Below, in pieces: positions 1-8,743 of a stretch of DNA of 36,691 nucleotides (position 1 is the first letter of the stretch; each line of letters begins with the position of its first letter). The stretch is from Bacteroidales bacterium. Its GTDB lineage: Bacteria > Bacteroidota > Bacteroidia > Bacteroidales > UBA932. The notes under the pieces are model-generated. The model saw nothing but the letters and a program-made list of their open reading frames with translations. It made no database searches and was not told the DNA's origin. Where the stretch lies: NCBI GenBank assembly GCA_017615615.1, contig JAFZZW010000050.1:1-36691 (forward strand), read 5' to 3'. A program made the position numbers and the translations under genes.

Positions 1-12
1 GGGAATAAACGC

Positions 13-44
13 AAGAGAGCCCGGAATGATCTCCGGGCTCTCTT
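13..44 (-). terminator. hairpin terminator downstream of tRNA-Pro
   Basis: A perfect GC-rich stem of 11 bp (15-25 with 32-42), extendable by two A-T pairs, closes a 6-nt loop. It lies just beyond the 3' end of the minus-strand tRNA. The tail on the minus strand is only moderately T-rich, so termination is inferred from position and stem strength. The palindrome could also stop plus-strand transcription entering from the left. Confidence 0.7.
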
Positions 45-46
45 TG

Positions 47-119
47 TCTGGATGACTGGACTTGAACCAGCGACCTCCTGGTCCCTAACCAGGTGCGCTA
101 CCAACTGCGCCACATCCAG
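47..119 (-). tRNA. tRNA-Pro, anticodon AGG
   Basis: Read on the minus strand, the 73 nt fold into a full cloverleaf. The acceptor stem CTGGATG/CATCCAG is perfect, the D stem is GCGC/GCGC, the anticodon stem is CCTGG/CCAGG and the T loop is TTCAAGT. C1-G72 and discriminator A73 are the usual bacterial proline identity elements. The seven-base anticodon loop TTAGGGA gives anticodon AGG (bases 86-84), which reads CCU. Bacterial proline tRNAs normally carry GGG, TGG or CGG, so A34 is unusual. No CCA is encoded at the 3' end. A Bacteroidota-type promoter lies just upstream. Confidence 0.9.
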
Positions 120-129
120 AAGTGGGCTG

Positions 130-161
130 CAAATGTAGAAACTTTTCTGCGTTTATCCAAA
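130..161 (-). promoter_or_regulatory. promoter of tRNA-Pro
   Basis: On the minus strand TTTG (161-158) is followed after 20 bases by TACATTTG (137-130). This matches the Bacteroidota -33 TTTG / -7 TAnnTTTG consensus exactly. The predicted start is a few bases before the tRNA 5' end at 119. Confidence 0.75.
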
Positions 162-214
162 TTTATTTGTATTATCATGCAAGATTTGCAACAATTCCGT
201 ATTTACAGAGCGGT

Positions 215-1447
215 ATGAAAAAGTTAGCATTTGGAATAGCGGTACTTCTGGCCGTCGCGGGATGCGACTCTGAAGGTTTTATGGGTTATGATATAGCCCC
301 TTCATACGACAAGGGGGAATCCGACGGATACGCCGAAGGCGAGGAACCCGGCGGCAGCCAGGGAGCGATCCAGGGCAAGCCTGGCGTCATCACCGCAGGC
401 GAATGGAACGACCTCGACAACTGGGACCTCTGGAGCCGGCTTATGAACTCCACAAGCGACGAGCAGGGCGAAGAACAGACTGACGAGCAGAGAACCTGCT
501 ATGGCGACACCGCTCCCTACTGGCGTTTCTGGACCAACCGCAGGGTGGCCCTGAAAGTCGTATCCGGCGACAACGCTCCCCTGCCGGGCGTCAAGGTGGT
601 CCTTTCAGACGGCAACACCAAGATTTGGGAAGCGGTAACCGACGTCCTCGGACGAGCCGACTGCTGGGTCGGGCTGCACAATTTCGAATATCAGAGCGGC
701 AAGCTGTCCATTTCCCTCAACGGAGTCAGGATGGAAGGCGAGCCAGCCGTCACCGGCTGGAGCGAAGAGCCCGTCCAGATGAACACCTATACCATATCGG
801 CCGACGCACCCGAGCCCAAGGCGGACATTCTTTTCATCGTCGACGCCACCGGCTCCATGAGCGATGAGCTGGAGTTCCTCAAGGCCGACCTGGAGGACAT
901 CCTCAAGAAAGGCCGGGAACTCAACACCTCGATTACTTTCCGCACAGGAGCCCTGTTCTACAGGGACAAAGGCGACACGTATCTCACCAGGGTGTCCGGT
1001 TTCACAACCGACCTGAACAAAACCTCCAATTTCATCAAGAAACAATTTGCGGCGGAAGGCGGAGACTTCCCGGAAGCCGTCCACACGGCCCTCGAGGAAT
1101 CGCTCCAGAAGTTCGACTGGAACGCATCCGCACGTGCAAGGATAGCGTTCATCCTTCTTGACGCCCCGCCCCACCAGGACCATCAGGGCGTATTGGAAAG
1201 CATCCACAAGTCGATTGACAGATATGCCGCCATGGGTATCAAACTCATCCCCATCGCGTCCAGCGGCATCGACAAGCCCACCGAGTTCTTCCTCCGCATG
1301 GTCGCAATGGTCACAGAAGGCACCTATGTCTTCATCACCGACGACAGCGGCGTAGGAAACGAGCATCTCGAGCCTACCGTCGGAGAATACAAAGTCGAAC
1401 TCCTCAATGACCTTATGGTCAGACTACTCCATAAATATTTGGAATAA
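215..1447 (+). CDS. lipoprotein with von Willebrand factor A domain
   Basis: A 410-residue protein. The ATG at 215 is chosen because it opens a clear lipoprotein signal peptide (MKKLAFGIAVLLAVAGC), with the lipobox cysteine near residue 17; the frame is open further upstream but that part is not signal-like. A Gly/Glu/Asp-rich linker follows, then a possible beta-sandwich region around residues 105-205, then a vWA domain from about residue 205. The vWA strand ILFIVDATGSMSDE carries a MIDAS-like DxTGS metal-binding motif. Such proteins are usually anchored in the outer or inner membrane and bind protein ligands through a divalent cation. The partner cannot be told from the sequence. The gene stands alone between two tRNA genes with its own terminator. 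The domain is confident; the role is unknown. Confidence 0.8.
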   Translation: MKKLAFGIAVLLAVAGCDSEGFMGYDIAPSYDKGESDGYAEGEEPGGSQGAIQGKPGVITAGEWNDLDNWDLWSRLMNSTSDEQGEEQTDEQRTCYGDTAPYWRFWTNRRVALKVVSGDNAPLPGVKVVLSDGNTKIWEAVTDVLGRADCWVGLHNFEYQSGKLSISLNGVRMEGEPAVTGWSEEPVQMNTYTISADAPEPKADILFIVDATGSMSDELEFLKADLEDILKKGRELNTSITFRTGALFYRDKGDTYLTRVSGFTTDLNKTSNFIKKQFAAEGGDFPEAVHTALEESLQKFDWNASARARIAFILLDAPPHQDHQGVLESIHKSIDRYAAMGIKLIPIASSGIDKPTEFFLRMVAMVTEGTYVFITDDSGVGNEHLEPTVGEYKVELLNDLMVRLLHKYLE

Positions 1448-1473
1448 ACAACAAGTACTTCCACACAGCAACG

Positions 1474-1510
1474 AGGCCGGCCGGGGTTGAGGAACCAGGC
1501 CGGCCTTTTA
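1474..1510 (+). terminator. terminator of the vWA lipoprotein gene
   Basis: A 9-bp GC-rich stem (1474-1482 with 1498-1506), with an inner GGTT/AACC extension, is followed by TTTTATT. This is a classical intrinsic terminator 27 nt after the stop codon. Confidence 0.85.
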
Positions 1511-1531
1511 TTGGTGGGACTATCAATTATT

Positions 1532-1563
1532 TTTGGGAAGTTCTATTATTATGTATAATTTTG
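1532..1563 (+). promoter_or_regulatory. promoter of tRNA-Ser
   Basis: TTTG (1532-1535), a 20-base spacer and TAATTTTG (1556-1563) match the Bacteroidota -33/-7 consensus. The predicted transcription start falls about 5-7 nt before the tRNA at 1576. Confidence 0.75.
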
Positions 1564-1575
1564 CAGTCCGCAAAG

Positions 1576-1660
1576 GGAGGTGTGGCCGAGTGGTCGATGG
1601 CGGCAGTCTTGAAAACTGTTGAACGGCAACGTTCCGGGGGTTCGAATCCCTCCGCCTCCG
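1576..1660 (+). tRNA. tRNA-Ser, anticodon TGA
   Basis: An 85-nt cloverleaf with acceptor stem GGAGGTG/CGCCTCC, discriminator G73, and a long variable arm (GAACG/CGTTC) typical of serine tRNAs. The anticodon loop is CTTGAAA, so the anticodon is TGA (reads UCA/UCG). The T loop is TTCGAAT. CCA is not encoded. It is flanked by a consensus promoter and a strong hairpin. Confidence 0.95.
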
Positions 1661-1661
1661 C

Positions 1662-1699
1662 ACAAAGAAACAGCATGCGACAGCATGCTGTTTCTTTGT
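1662..1699. terminator. bidirectional terminator between tRNA-Ser and the mscS-family gene
   Basis: A perfect 17-bp inverted repeat (1662-1678 with 1683-1699) closes a GACA loop. It is A-rich on the left and T-rich on the right (TTTCTTTGT), so it suits termination on both strands. It ends both the tRNA-Ser transcript and the minus-strand ileS-lspA-mscS operon, whose last stop codon is at 1701. Confidence 0.85.
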
Positions 1700-1700
1700 A

Positions 1701-4376
1701 TTATTCACTCCCGCTTATTACGTGAATATCCCTCTGCGGGAACGGTATCGTGATGCCGGCGTCGTTGAGAGCGCTGTAGATCACCTCGCGGGCACGGTCC
1801 ACATAACCGATTCTCTCGGCCACGAGGACATACTGCTTGACGGCAAGATCGACACTGCTGTCGCCGAATCCCTCGAATACGACATATATGCCCTTGTCCG
1901 GATCGACCACTTCCCTGCCGTAATGGTCCTTGGTACGGAGCACCTGCATGGCATCCACGAGGACCTGACGGACCTTCTCCACCTCGGTGCCGTAGCTTAC
2001 CCCAACGATGATCTTGACGAACTCATAGGAGTTGTTCCTGGTAAGGTTGGAGAAGTTCTTGCCGAACAGCGTTGCATTGAGGAACGACTGCACCGCACCT
2101 TCTATGGTCTCTATCTCGGTGCTCTGGTAGCTTATCTTCGTCACCCTGCCGCGGACGCCGTCGCATTCGATCCAGTCGCCTACGCGCAGGCGGCCGGACA
2201 TCAGCTGCAGGCCGTAGATGAAGTTGTTCAACACGTCCTTGAGGGCGATACCGATACCGGCAGACAGACCTCCCGCGATGATGGTAAGGGACGACGTAGG
2301 CAGCTTGAGCAGAACGACTACAGTGATTATGTACACGAACCAGACTATGGTGCTGATGAGGCTCTTGCCCAGCGAGAAGTTTATCTCGTTCTTGCGCACC
2401 ACCTTACGTCCGGAGGCCTTCATGAAGGCGGAATAACGCACCACCTGGAAGATGGAGTACAGTGCATAATTGATGTACCTGAACACGAAGAACAGGCTTG
2501 TGGCAAGCACGATTATCTTGAACGACAGGCGCAAAGAAGTGACGCCGTCGGCATTGGCCAGGTTGACGAAAGGATGCAGGTAGATGGTCTGGTAGAGGTC
2601 CGTGAACTCGAATACTCCAAGGGAGAACTTGATGCACAGCGGCACCGAGACTATGGTCATTACCGGCATGAGCACATCCTTGATCAGGTCGTACAGCCAG
2701 GTGGCCCCGAACAGCAGGTTGTCCCTCTCGGCGGCATTGACGAAGGTAAGCCTCTTCTTGTACTCTTCTATCCTGCGCGGCATGTACTTCTGCCTGAACT
2801 GCTCGAGCAGGTGCGACACCGTAGCGATAGTATGGATGATGGCCATCTGGAAGAACCACCACACCATTATGATGAGGGCGAAGAATATATATCCCAGGAA
2901 CGCTACCACGAGCGAGGCGGCGAACACCACGAATGTAAGCCAGCCGAAGATACGGTCGATCCCTGGGACAAGTCCTCCGTAGCGGAAACACATTATCAGC
3001 TGCCATACGGTGAACACAAGCAGCAGCGGCGGGAACAGCACGTTCATCATCGAATTGGGCATGAAGATGATGCGCAGTCCGATGACTATAATGGCGGCCA
3101 CCATCAGGGGGCTGTACAGGCTGAGGCCCTCGCGCAGATGCTTGGGCTTGAGCCGTATAAGGAGGGCCGCTATTACGGCGGCAAGCAGCCAGAGATATGT
3201 TCCGACAAGATTGGATGCGGACTCGATGTATTTGACCGAATAGGAAGGCGCAAGGGAGATTATGCCGAACAGGATTATGGCTATGAGCCAGATATAGCTG
3301 GAATGCTGCTCCCTGGCTATGGAGTTTCCGAGAGGCTTGATGAAGCGGACTGCGAGCTTGAAGAACACGGTCACCACCAGAATGGAAACGAAAAGACCGA
3401 GCAGCTCGAAAAACAGGTATGCAAGCATCAACGGCCCGCGCGAGGGGCTGTTGAAGGTAATTTCTTCCCGGTCGATGCCAAGCAGCATCGACATGTTGTA
3501 CTTGTTCTTGATTTCATTCCATGCGCGGGTCCACTGGCTGCCGAACCGCTTGATTATACCGGGATAGGCGGTCTGGCCTTGCACGAATATCCTTTCCTGC
3601 AGCTTGACGTATCTTTCCCTGGAATAGTCATACGACTCTTTGAGGCGAAGGAAGGCCCTCTGGTAATGAGTGCTGTCGGAAATCACCCTGGTCTTGTTCT
3701 GCGCGCTCAATTTGAGGAGCTCGGCGGCATAGAAGATACAGGAGTCGCGGTGGTCCGCCTCTTCCTCGCTCAGGATGAAAGGCCCGCTCGTGCCTGTAGT
3801 GTCGGCGCGCATCCTTTCTATCATGGCCTTGCGAAGGCGCTCAAGCTCCTTCTGGGAACGTCCGGCGTAGAAAACGGAACGCTGCGCCCTCTCGAGACTG
3901 TCTATCTTGCGGTTGTGGTAGCCCAGGCTGTCGGGGATGACGTTCAGAAACTGGATTTCCGGCGGGATACGGCGCAGCGACTCCAGCAGACGGGCATAGC
4001 GGTCGATGTCCCAGTCGAGCCTGTCCACGATGCGGTCGTACGGAAGGCGTTTGGACGTATATGACTCATACTCGCTCGTAACGGACTGCAGGGCGTATGT
4101 AAGGTCAAATGTATAATCCTGCTTCTGTGAATACAGGAGCAGCGCCAGCTCGTTGCATCTCTTGAGCGTGGCGACCATCTCGCGGCGCTGTGCGCGGTAC
4201 TGGTCGTCGAAGCGCTTGTTGGAGCTTACACGCTTGACATAATCTTCACGAAGGTCGGTATGAAGGGCTTCGAGGGTATGCCCCAGGTCGTTTTCGTTGA
4301 TTCTTTCCGCCCGGGACGGAACAAAGAGCAACAGGGCGGGCAGAAGTGCCAGCAGGTACTTGAGTCTGGTTGCCAC
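1701..4376 (-). CDS. large MscS-family mechanosensitive ion channel
   Basis: 891 residues with a GTG start that gives a good signal peptide (MATRLKYLLALLPALLL...). Residues about 25-320 form a charged, helix-rich periplasmic domain likely to be coiled coil. A set of hydrophobic segments runs from about 320 to 700. The MscS signature follows: the pore-lining helix GGLSAGIGIALKDVLNNFIYG near residues 695-720, then the beta domain with RVGDWIECDGVRGRVTKI, and a C-terminal alpha/beta domain ending in FPQRDIHV. This resembles the long MscK/MscM-type channels, which release solutes under hypo-osmotic shock. The gene is last in the ileS operon and starts 6 nt after the lspA stop codon. The family is certain; whether it senses more than membrane tension is not known. 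Confidence 0.88.
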   Translation of the reverse strand: MATRLKYLLALLPALLLFVPSRAERINENDLGHTLEALHTDLREDYVKRVSSNKRFDDQYRAQRREMVATLKRCNELALLLYSQKQDYTFDLTYALQSVTSEYESYTSKRLPYDRIVDRLDWDIDRYARLLESLRRIPPEIQFLNVIPDSLGYHNRKIDSLERAQRSVFYAGRSQKELERLRKAMIERMRADTTGTSGPFILSEEEADHRDSCIFYAAELLKLSAQNKTRVISDSTHYQRAFLRLKESYDYSRERYVKLQERIFVQGQTAYPGIIKRFGSQWTRAWNEIKNKYNMSMLLGIDREEITFNSPSRGPLMLAYLFFELLGLFVSILVVTVFFKLAVRFIKPLGNSIAREQHSSYIWLIAIILFGIISLAPSYSVKYIESASNLVGTYLWLLAAVIAALLIRLKPKHLREGLSLYSPLMVAAIIVIGLRIIFMPNSMMNVLFPPLLLVFTVWQLIMCFRYGGLVPGIDRIFGWLTFVVFAASLVVAFLGYIFFALIIMVWWFFQMAIIHTIATVSHLLEQFRQKYMPRRIEEYKKRLTFVNAAERDNLLFGATWLYDLIKDVLMPVMTIVSVPLCIKFSLGVFEFTDLYQTIYLHPFVNLANADGVTSLRLSFKIIVLATSLFFVFRYINYALYSIFQVVRYSAFMKASGRKVVRKNEINFSLGKSLISTIVWFVYIITVVVLLKLPTSSLTIIAGGLSAGIGIALKDVLNNFIYGLQLMSGRLRVGDWIECDGVRGRVTKISYQSTEIETIEGAVQSFLNATLFGKNFSNLTRNNSYEFVKIIVGVSYGTEVEKVRQVLVDAMQVLRTKDHYGREVVDPDKGIYVVFEGFGDSSVDLAVKQYVLVAERIGYVDRAREVIYSALNDAGITIPFPQRDIHVISGSE

Positions 4377-4382
4377 AGTTAA

Positions 4383-4955
4383 CTATGCTTGTGGTTTGTC
4401 GGCTTTCTTTTTGTCGTCGGAAGTGAAGAACTTCCACTGGAAGAGAATGAGGTAGAACGCTCCCACGGTGACGCAGGAATCGGCGAAATTGAATACGGGG
4501 TTGAAGAATATGACCTGCCCGGCGCTGTTGTGGATGAGGGGGAAGTAGAACATGTCCACTACCTTGCCGAACATGAACGGGGCGTAGTCCCAGATGATGC
4601 CGTAGAACAGGCAGTCGATTATGTTGCCGAAGGCTCCCGCGGTGATGAGCGTAAGGCCCACGAGCACGCCGGCAGGGACCTTGTCCTTGCGGCACAGGGA
4701 CGATATCCACCAGACGAGCGCCCCGCACAGCACGACGCGGAAGATGCTGAGGGCGAGCTTGCCCGCCGCCCCGCCGAACTTCATTCCGAAGGCGAAGCCC
4801 TCGTTCTCCACGAAACACAGGCGGAACCACTCCCCGAGCACGTATATCTGCTGCCCCAGGTGCATGTTGGTCTTGACCAGGTACTTGATTATCTGGTCGA
4901 TTACGACGAGGACGACGCCGAGGATTATGAGCTTCGCGCCCTTGGACAGTTTCAT
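4383..4955 (-). CDS. lspA: lipoprotein signal peptidase (signal peptidase II)
   Basis: A 190-residue inner-membrane aspartyl peptidase that removes signal peptides from prolipoproteins at the lipobox cysteine. Four hydrophobic segments are visible. The family motifs are present: VVIDQIIKYLV near the N-terminus, NEGFAFG at 51-57, GNIID at 110-114, and the catalytic aspartates in VVDM (Asp134) and FNFADS (Asp159). The C-terminal tail is Lys/Asp-rich. Its ATG overlaps the TGA of the dksA-like gene (ATGA at 4952-4955), suggesting coupled translation. The window encodes several lipoproteins that would be its substrates. Confidence 0.96.
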   Translation of the reverse strand: MKLSKGAKLIILGVVLVVIDQIIKYLVKTNMHLGQQIYVLGEWFRLCFVENEGFAFGMKFGGAAGKLALSIFRVVLCGALVWWISSLCRKDKVPAGVLVGLTLITAGAFGNIIDCLFYGIIWDYAPFMFGKVVDMFYFPLIHNSAGQVIFFNPVFNFADSCVTVGAFYLILFQWKFFTSDDKKKADKPQA

Positions 4956-5353
4956 TTCTTGCCCTGTTTGGCGAGCATCTCCTTGGCCTCAACCGTAAGC
5001 GTGGCGTGAGGGACGAGACGCAGGCGCTCCTTGGGAATGAGCTTGCCGGTGACGCGGCAGATGCCGTAGGTCTTGTTCTCTATGCGCACAAGTGCGGCCT
5101 CAAGATTCTGGATGAACTTGTACTGACGCTGCGCCAGCTGGCTTGCCTCCTCCTTGGAGAGCTGGTTGGCGCCGTCGTCCTCGACGGTCTTGAATGACGG
5201 GGATGTATCCTCGATGTCGTTGGATCCGTTGTGCATGATAACCTGACGCAGGGTATCATACTCGGCACGGGCCTTGGTCAGCATATCCTCGATAATTCCT
5301 TTGAACTCGGCGAGTTCTTCGTCGGAATAGCGGGTTTTGATTTCTTCTGCCAT
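4952..5353 (-). CDS. TraR/DksA-family regulator lacking most zinc cysteines
   Basis: 133 residues from the ATG at 5353 (MAEEIKTRYSDEE...); the frame is open upstream, but that would overlap the ileS end with non-conserved sequence. The N-terminal half is a long helical hairpin as in DksA, which reaches into the RNA polymerase secondary channel. The C-terminal segment TYGICRVTGKLIPKERLR lies where DksA has a four-cysteine zinc finger, but only one cysteine remains. Such cysteine-poor forms are, as far as I recall, usual in Bacteroidota. It starts 2 nt after the ileS stop codon and overlaps lspA by 4 nt. A role in RNA polymerase control is inferred from the family. Confidence 0.85.
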   Translation of the reverse strand: MAEEIKTRYSDEELAEFKGIIEDMLTKARAEYDTLRQVIMHNGSNDIEDTSPSFKTVEDDGANQLSKEEASQLAQRQYKFIQNLEAALVRIENKTYGICRVTGKLIPKERLRLVPHATLTVEAKEMLAKQGKK

Positions 5354-5355
5354 TA

Positions 5356-8300
5356 TTATATGCGGTTTAGTTTGATTCGTATTACAGTATCTTCCCACTG
5401 GACCTCGGCGGCCTCTTCCGGGGCCTCGGAAAGCGGGCGCAGGACAAGGCTCTTGGAGAGCGTCTGGGCCGCGACATACATGCCGTGGGCCGCAAGTGCC
5501 TTGCTGATGGCATCGTAGGCGGCGCCGTCGGCGTAAATGAAAGTATCGATCCGGTCCGTAAGGGAGAATCCGCTCTCCTTGCGGAGGTTCTGTACGGGGT
5601 GGATGAGCTCGCGGGCGGTGCCCTCAAGCACCAGCTCGGGAGTCTGGATGATGTCGAGCGCGACGGTAAGCGTGCCCTCTGTGGCGACAAGCCAGCCGGG
5701 CATGTCTTCGGAGGATATCTCGTAGTCGCCCGGGGTGAGGGACACGGGACCGGAAGGCAGGGCGAGTGTATAGTCCCCGCTGCGCTCGATCTGCGAGATG
5801 ACCTCCTGGTCCAGGGTGGCGAACGCGGCGGCTATTTCCTTCATCTGCTTGCCGTATATCTTGCCCAGGGTCTTGAAGTTGGGCTTGATCTTCTTGGTGA
5901 TGATGCCGGTGGTGTCGTGGAGGAACTCCAGGCGCTTGACGTTGACCTCGGCGAGGAAGATGTCGCGGACCTTCTCGATGTGGCTGCGGACGCCCTCGTC
6001 GAGCACGGGGACAAGGACCTTGGCCAGAGGCTTGCGCACGTTGATGCCGACCTTCTTGCGGAGGGCGAGCACCATGCTGGAGGCCTTCTGGGCGAAGGAC
6101 ATGCTCTCCTCGAGTTCGCTGTCCACCAGGGCGCTGTCGCATGAGGGCATGGACTCGAAGTGTACGGACTCGCTGCCGGGAACGAGGTCAAGCCACAGGC
6201 GTTCCATGAAGAAGGGGGCGATGGGAGCGCCCAGGAGGGCCACTCCCTTGAGGACTTCGTACAGCGTCTGGTATGCGGCGAGCTTGTCTTCGGGCATGCC
6301 GGAGCCCCAGAGGCGCTTCTTGTTGAGGCGGATGTACCAGTTGCTGAGGTCGTCGCAGACGAAATCCTGCACCAGACGTCCTGCGGCGGTGATATCGTAG
6401 TCCTCGTAAGCGGCGACGACGCGGCCTGCGAGGGTGTTGAGCTTGGAAATTATCCAGCGGTCGAACATGGGGCGGGAGTCATAGGGGATGAGAGCCGTCT
6501 CCGGGTCGAAGCCGTCAAGATTGGCGTACAGCGCGAACACCGAGTACGAATTGTACAGGGTGCCGAAGAACTTGCGGCGCACCTCTTCCACTCCGGCCTC
6601 GTCGAACTTGAGGTTGTCCCAGGGCTGGGCGTTGGTGAGCATGTACCAGCGGAGGGCGTCGGGGCCGTATTTGTCCATGGCGGCGAAGGGATCCACCGCG
6701 TTGCCGAGGCGCTTGCTCATCTTCTCCCCCTTCTTGTCGAGCACCAGACCGTTGGAAATAACGCGCCTGAACGCGGGGGTGCCGCTTACCATCGTATGGA
6801 TGGCGTGAAGGGTGTAGAACCAGCCGCGGGTCTGGTCGACGCCTTCCGCGATGAAGTCGGCGGTGGCGCCGAAGTCGGGGGTATCCTTGCCTCGGAGGCC
6901 TGTCTGGGCGTAGGGCATGGCGCCGGAATCGAACCAGACGTCGATGAGGTCCTTCTCCCGGACCATCCTGCGGCCGGAAGGAGAGACGAGGATTATGTTG
7001 TCCACATAGGGCCTGTGGAGGTCGATGCGGTCGTAGTTTTCCTTGGACATGTCGGACGGGTCGAAGCCGGCGTCCCTGAAAGGATTGGACGGCATGAACC
7101 CGGCTGCGACGCTCTTTTCCACGGCGTCCCAGAGCTCGCGGACGCTGCCGATGCAGAGCTCTTCCCTGCCGTCCTCGGTGCGCCAGACGGGCAGAGGGGT
7201 GCCCCAGTAACGGCTGCGGCTGAGGTTCCAGTCCTGGATGTTCTCAAGCCACTTGCCGAAGCGTCCGGTACCGGTGGACTCGGGCTTCCAGATGATGGAA
7301 TCGTTGAGGGTTATCATCTGGTCGCGAACCGCGGTGGCGCGGATGAACCAGCTGTCCAGGGGATAATAAAGGACGGGCTTGTCCGTACGCCAGCAGTGGG
7401 GGTACGAGTGGACGTGCTTCTCTATGCGGAACGCCTTGCCGGCGGCCTTGAGCATGACGCAGAGGTCTACGTCCAGCGTAGGGGCGTCTGCAGGGAGGGT
7501 GTCGTCGTATGCGTTCTTGACGTAGCGGCCGGCCCATTCGGCATAATCGGGGCTGACGCGGTCTTTGACATATTCGGGGCTGAGGTCCTCGAGGCGGTAG
7601 AACCGGCCCTTGAGGTCAACCTGGGCCTGGGGATCCCCTGCGGCGTCGATGACCTGCAGTGCGGGAACTCCGGCGGCACGGGCGACACGGGCGTCGTCGG
7701 CGCCGAAGGTGGGGGCGATGTGGACGATGCCGGTTCCTTCCTCGGTGCTCACGTAGTCGCCGGGAATGACGCGGAAGGCGCCTTCGTCGGGACGGAACCA
7801 GGGGATGAGCTGCTCGTACTCCAGACCTACGAGCTCGCTGCCCTTCACGGTGCCGGGAAGGATTTCGAATTCGACCTTGCCGCCGAACCAGGCGGGGACG
7901 AGGTCTTTGGCCAGGATGTATGTGGCGGGGGCGCCGGTATAAGGATTGGCGCTGCGGACCTTGACGTAGTCGATGGAGGGACCCACGCAGAGGGCGGTGT
8001 TGGACGGGAGCGTCCAGGGGGTGGTGGTCCAGGCGAGGATGTAGAGGTCTTCCTCTCCCTTCACCTTGAACTGTACGCAGCAGGTGGTGTCCTTGACGTC
8101 CCTGTAGCAGCCGGGCTGATTGAGCTCGTGGGTGCTGAGGCCCGTGCCCGCTGCGGGGCTGTACGGCTGGATGGATTTGCCCTTGTAGAGGAGGCCCTTG
8201 TCGTATATCTGCTTGAGGAGGTACCAGAGGGTCTCTATGTAGCGGTTGTCGTAGGTGATGTACGGGTCGTCCATATCGACCCAGTAGCCGATGCGCTCGG

Positions 8301-8703
8301 TGAGGCTGCGCCACTCGGCGGTGTACTTCATGACCTCCTCCCGGCAGGCGCGGTTGTAGTCCTCTACGCTGATCTTGCTGCCGATGTCTTCCTTGGTGAT
8401 GCCGAGCTTCTTTTCCACTCCGAGCTCGACGGGAAGACCGTGGGTGTCCCATCCGGCGCGGCGGCGGACTTTGTATCCGCTCTGGGTTTTGTAGCGGCAG
8501 ACGGCGTCTTTGATGCTGCGGGCCATCACATGGTGGATTCCGGGCATGCCGTTGGCGCTGGGGGGACCTTCAAAGAAGATGAATTCCGGCGCTCCGTCGC
8601 GCAGGGACAGGGATTTGCCAAAGGCGTCCATGGAACGCCACCTTTCCAGGATTTCATTCCCGGCAGCTACCAAATCCAGGCCTTTATATTCTTTGAAAGT
8701 CAT
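5356..8703 (-). CDS. ileS: isoleucyl-tRNA synthetase
   Basis: A class I aminoacyl-tRNA synthetase of 1115 residues that charges tRNA-Ile in the cytoplasm. The length and sequence fit the long IleS type. The HIGH-box region reads PPSANGMPGIHHVMARS, with GIHH (residues 55-58) in place of HIGH. The KMSKR loop (EKMSKRLGN) is near residue 660. The CP1 editing region is in the middle, with TTTPWTLPSNTALCVG, followed by WDTHGLPVE-type motifs of the family elsewhere. The C-terminal region is the anticodon-binding and extended domain. It is the first gene of a minus-strand operon with a dksA-like gene, lspA and the mscS-family gene. A consensus promoter lies directly upstream. No T-box leader is visible. 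Confidence 0.97.
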   Translation of the reverse strand: MTFKEYKGLDLVAAGNEILERWRSMDAFGKSLSLRDGAPEFIFFEGPPSANGMPGIHHVMARSIKDAVCRYKTQSGYKVRRRAGWDTHGLPVELGVEKKLGITKEDIGSKISVEDYNRACREEVMKYTAEWRSLTERIGYWVDMDDPYITYDNRYIETLWYLLKQIYDKGLLYKGKSIQPYSPAAGTGLSTHELNQPGCYRDVKDTTCCVQFKVKGEEDLYILAWTTTPWTLPSNTALCVGPSIDYVKVRSANPYTGAPATYILAKDLVPAWFGGKVEFEILPGTVKGSELVGLEYEQLIPWFRPDEGAFRVIPGDYVSTEEGTGIVHIAPTFGADDARVARAAGVPALQVIDAAGDPQAQVDLKGRFYRLEDLSPEYVKDRVSPDYAEWAGRYVKNAYDDTLPADAPTLDVDLCVMLKAAGKAFRIEKHVHSYPHCWRTDKPVLYYPLDSWFIRATAVRDQMITLNDSIIWKPESTGTGRFGKWLENIQDWNLSRSRYWGTPLPVWRTEDGREELCIGSVRELWDAVEKSVAAGFMPSNPFRDAGFDPSDMSKENYDRIDLHRPYVDNIILVSPSGRRMVREKDLIDVWFDSGAMPYAQTGLRGKDTPDFGATADFIAEGVDQTRGWFYTLHAIHTMVSGTPAFRRVISNGLVLDKKGEKMSKRLGNAVDPFAAMDKYGPDALRWYMLTNAQPWDNLKFDEAGVEEVRRKFFGTLYNSYSVFALYANLDGFDPETALIPYDSRPMFDRWIISKLNTLAGRVVAAYEDYDITAAGRLVQDFVCDDLSNWYIRLNKKRLWGSGMPEDKLAAYQTLYEVLKGVALLGAPIAPFFMERLWLDLVPGSESVHFESMPSCDSALVDSELEESMSFAQKASSMVLALRKKVGINVRKPLAKVLVPVLDEGVRSHIEKVRDIFLAEVNVKRLEFLHDTTGIITKKIKPNFKTLGKIYGKQMKEIAAAFATLDQEVISQIERSGDYTLALPSGPVSLTPGDYEISSEDMPGWLVATEGTLTVALDIIQTPELVLEGTARELIHPVQNLRKESGFSLTDRIDTFIYADGAAYDAISKALAAHGMYVAAQTLSKSLVLRPLSEAPEEAAEVQWEDTVIRIKLNRI

Positions 8704-8721
8704 AATTTTTCCTTACTTTTG
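8692..8721 (+). promoter_or_regulatory. promoter of cvpA-tsaB
   Basis: TTTG (8692-8695), an 18-base spacer and TACTTTTG (8714-8721) match the Bacteroidota consensus on the plus strand. The -33 element lies inside the 5' end of divergent ileS. The predicted leader is about 45-50 nt before the cvpA ATG. Confidence 0.7.
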
Positions 8722-8743
8722 CAGTGTAGCGACAATTAATTCG

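Noticed and set aside
1722..4064. Long plus-strand open frame opposite the mscS-family gene
   Set aside because: It mirrors the codon pattern of the real gene, is rich in His/Asp/Glu as expected from antisense of GC-rich codons, and shows no domain.
6160..8739. Long plus-strand open frame opposite ileS
   Set aside because: Antisense shadow of ileS with low-complexity Val/Gly/Ala/Glu composition; ileS is unmistakable.
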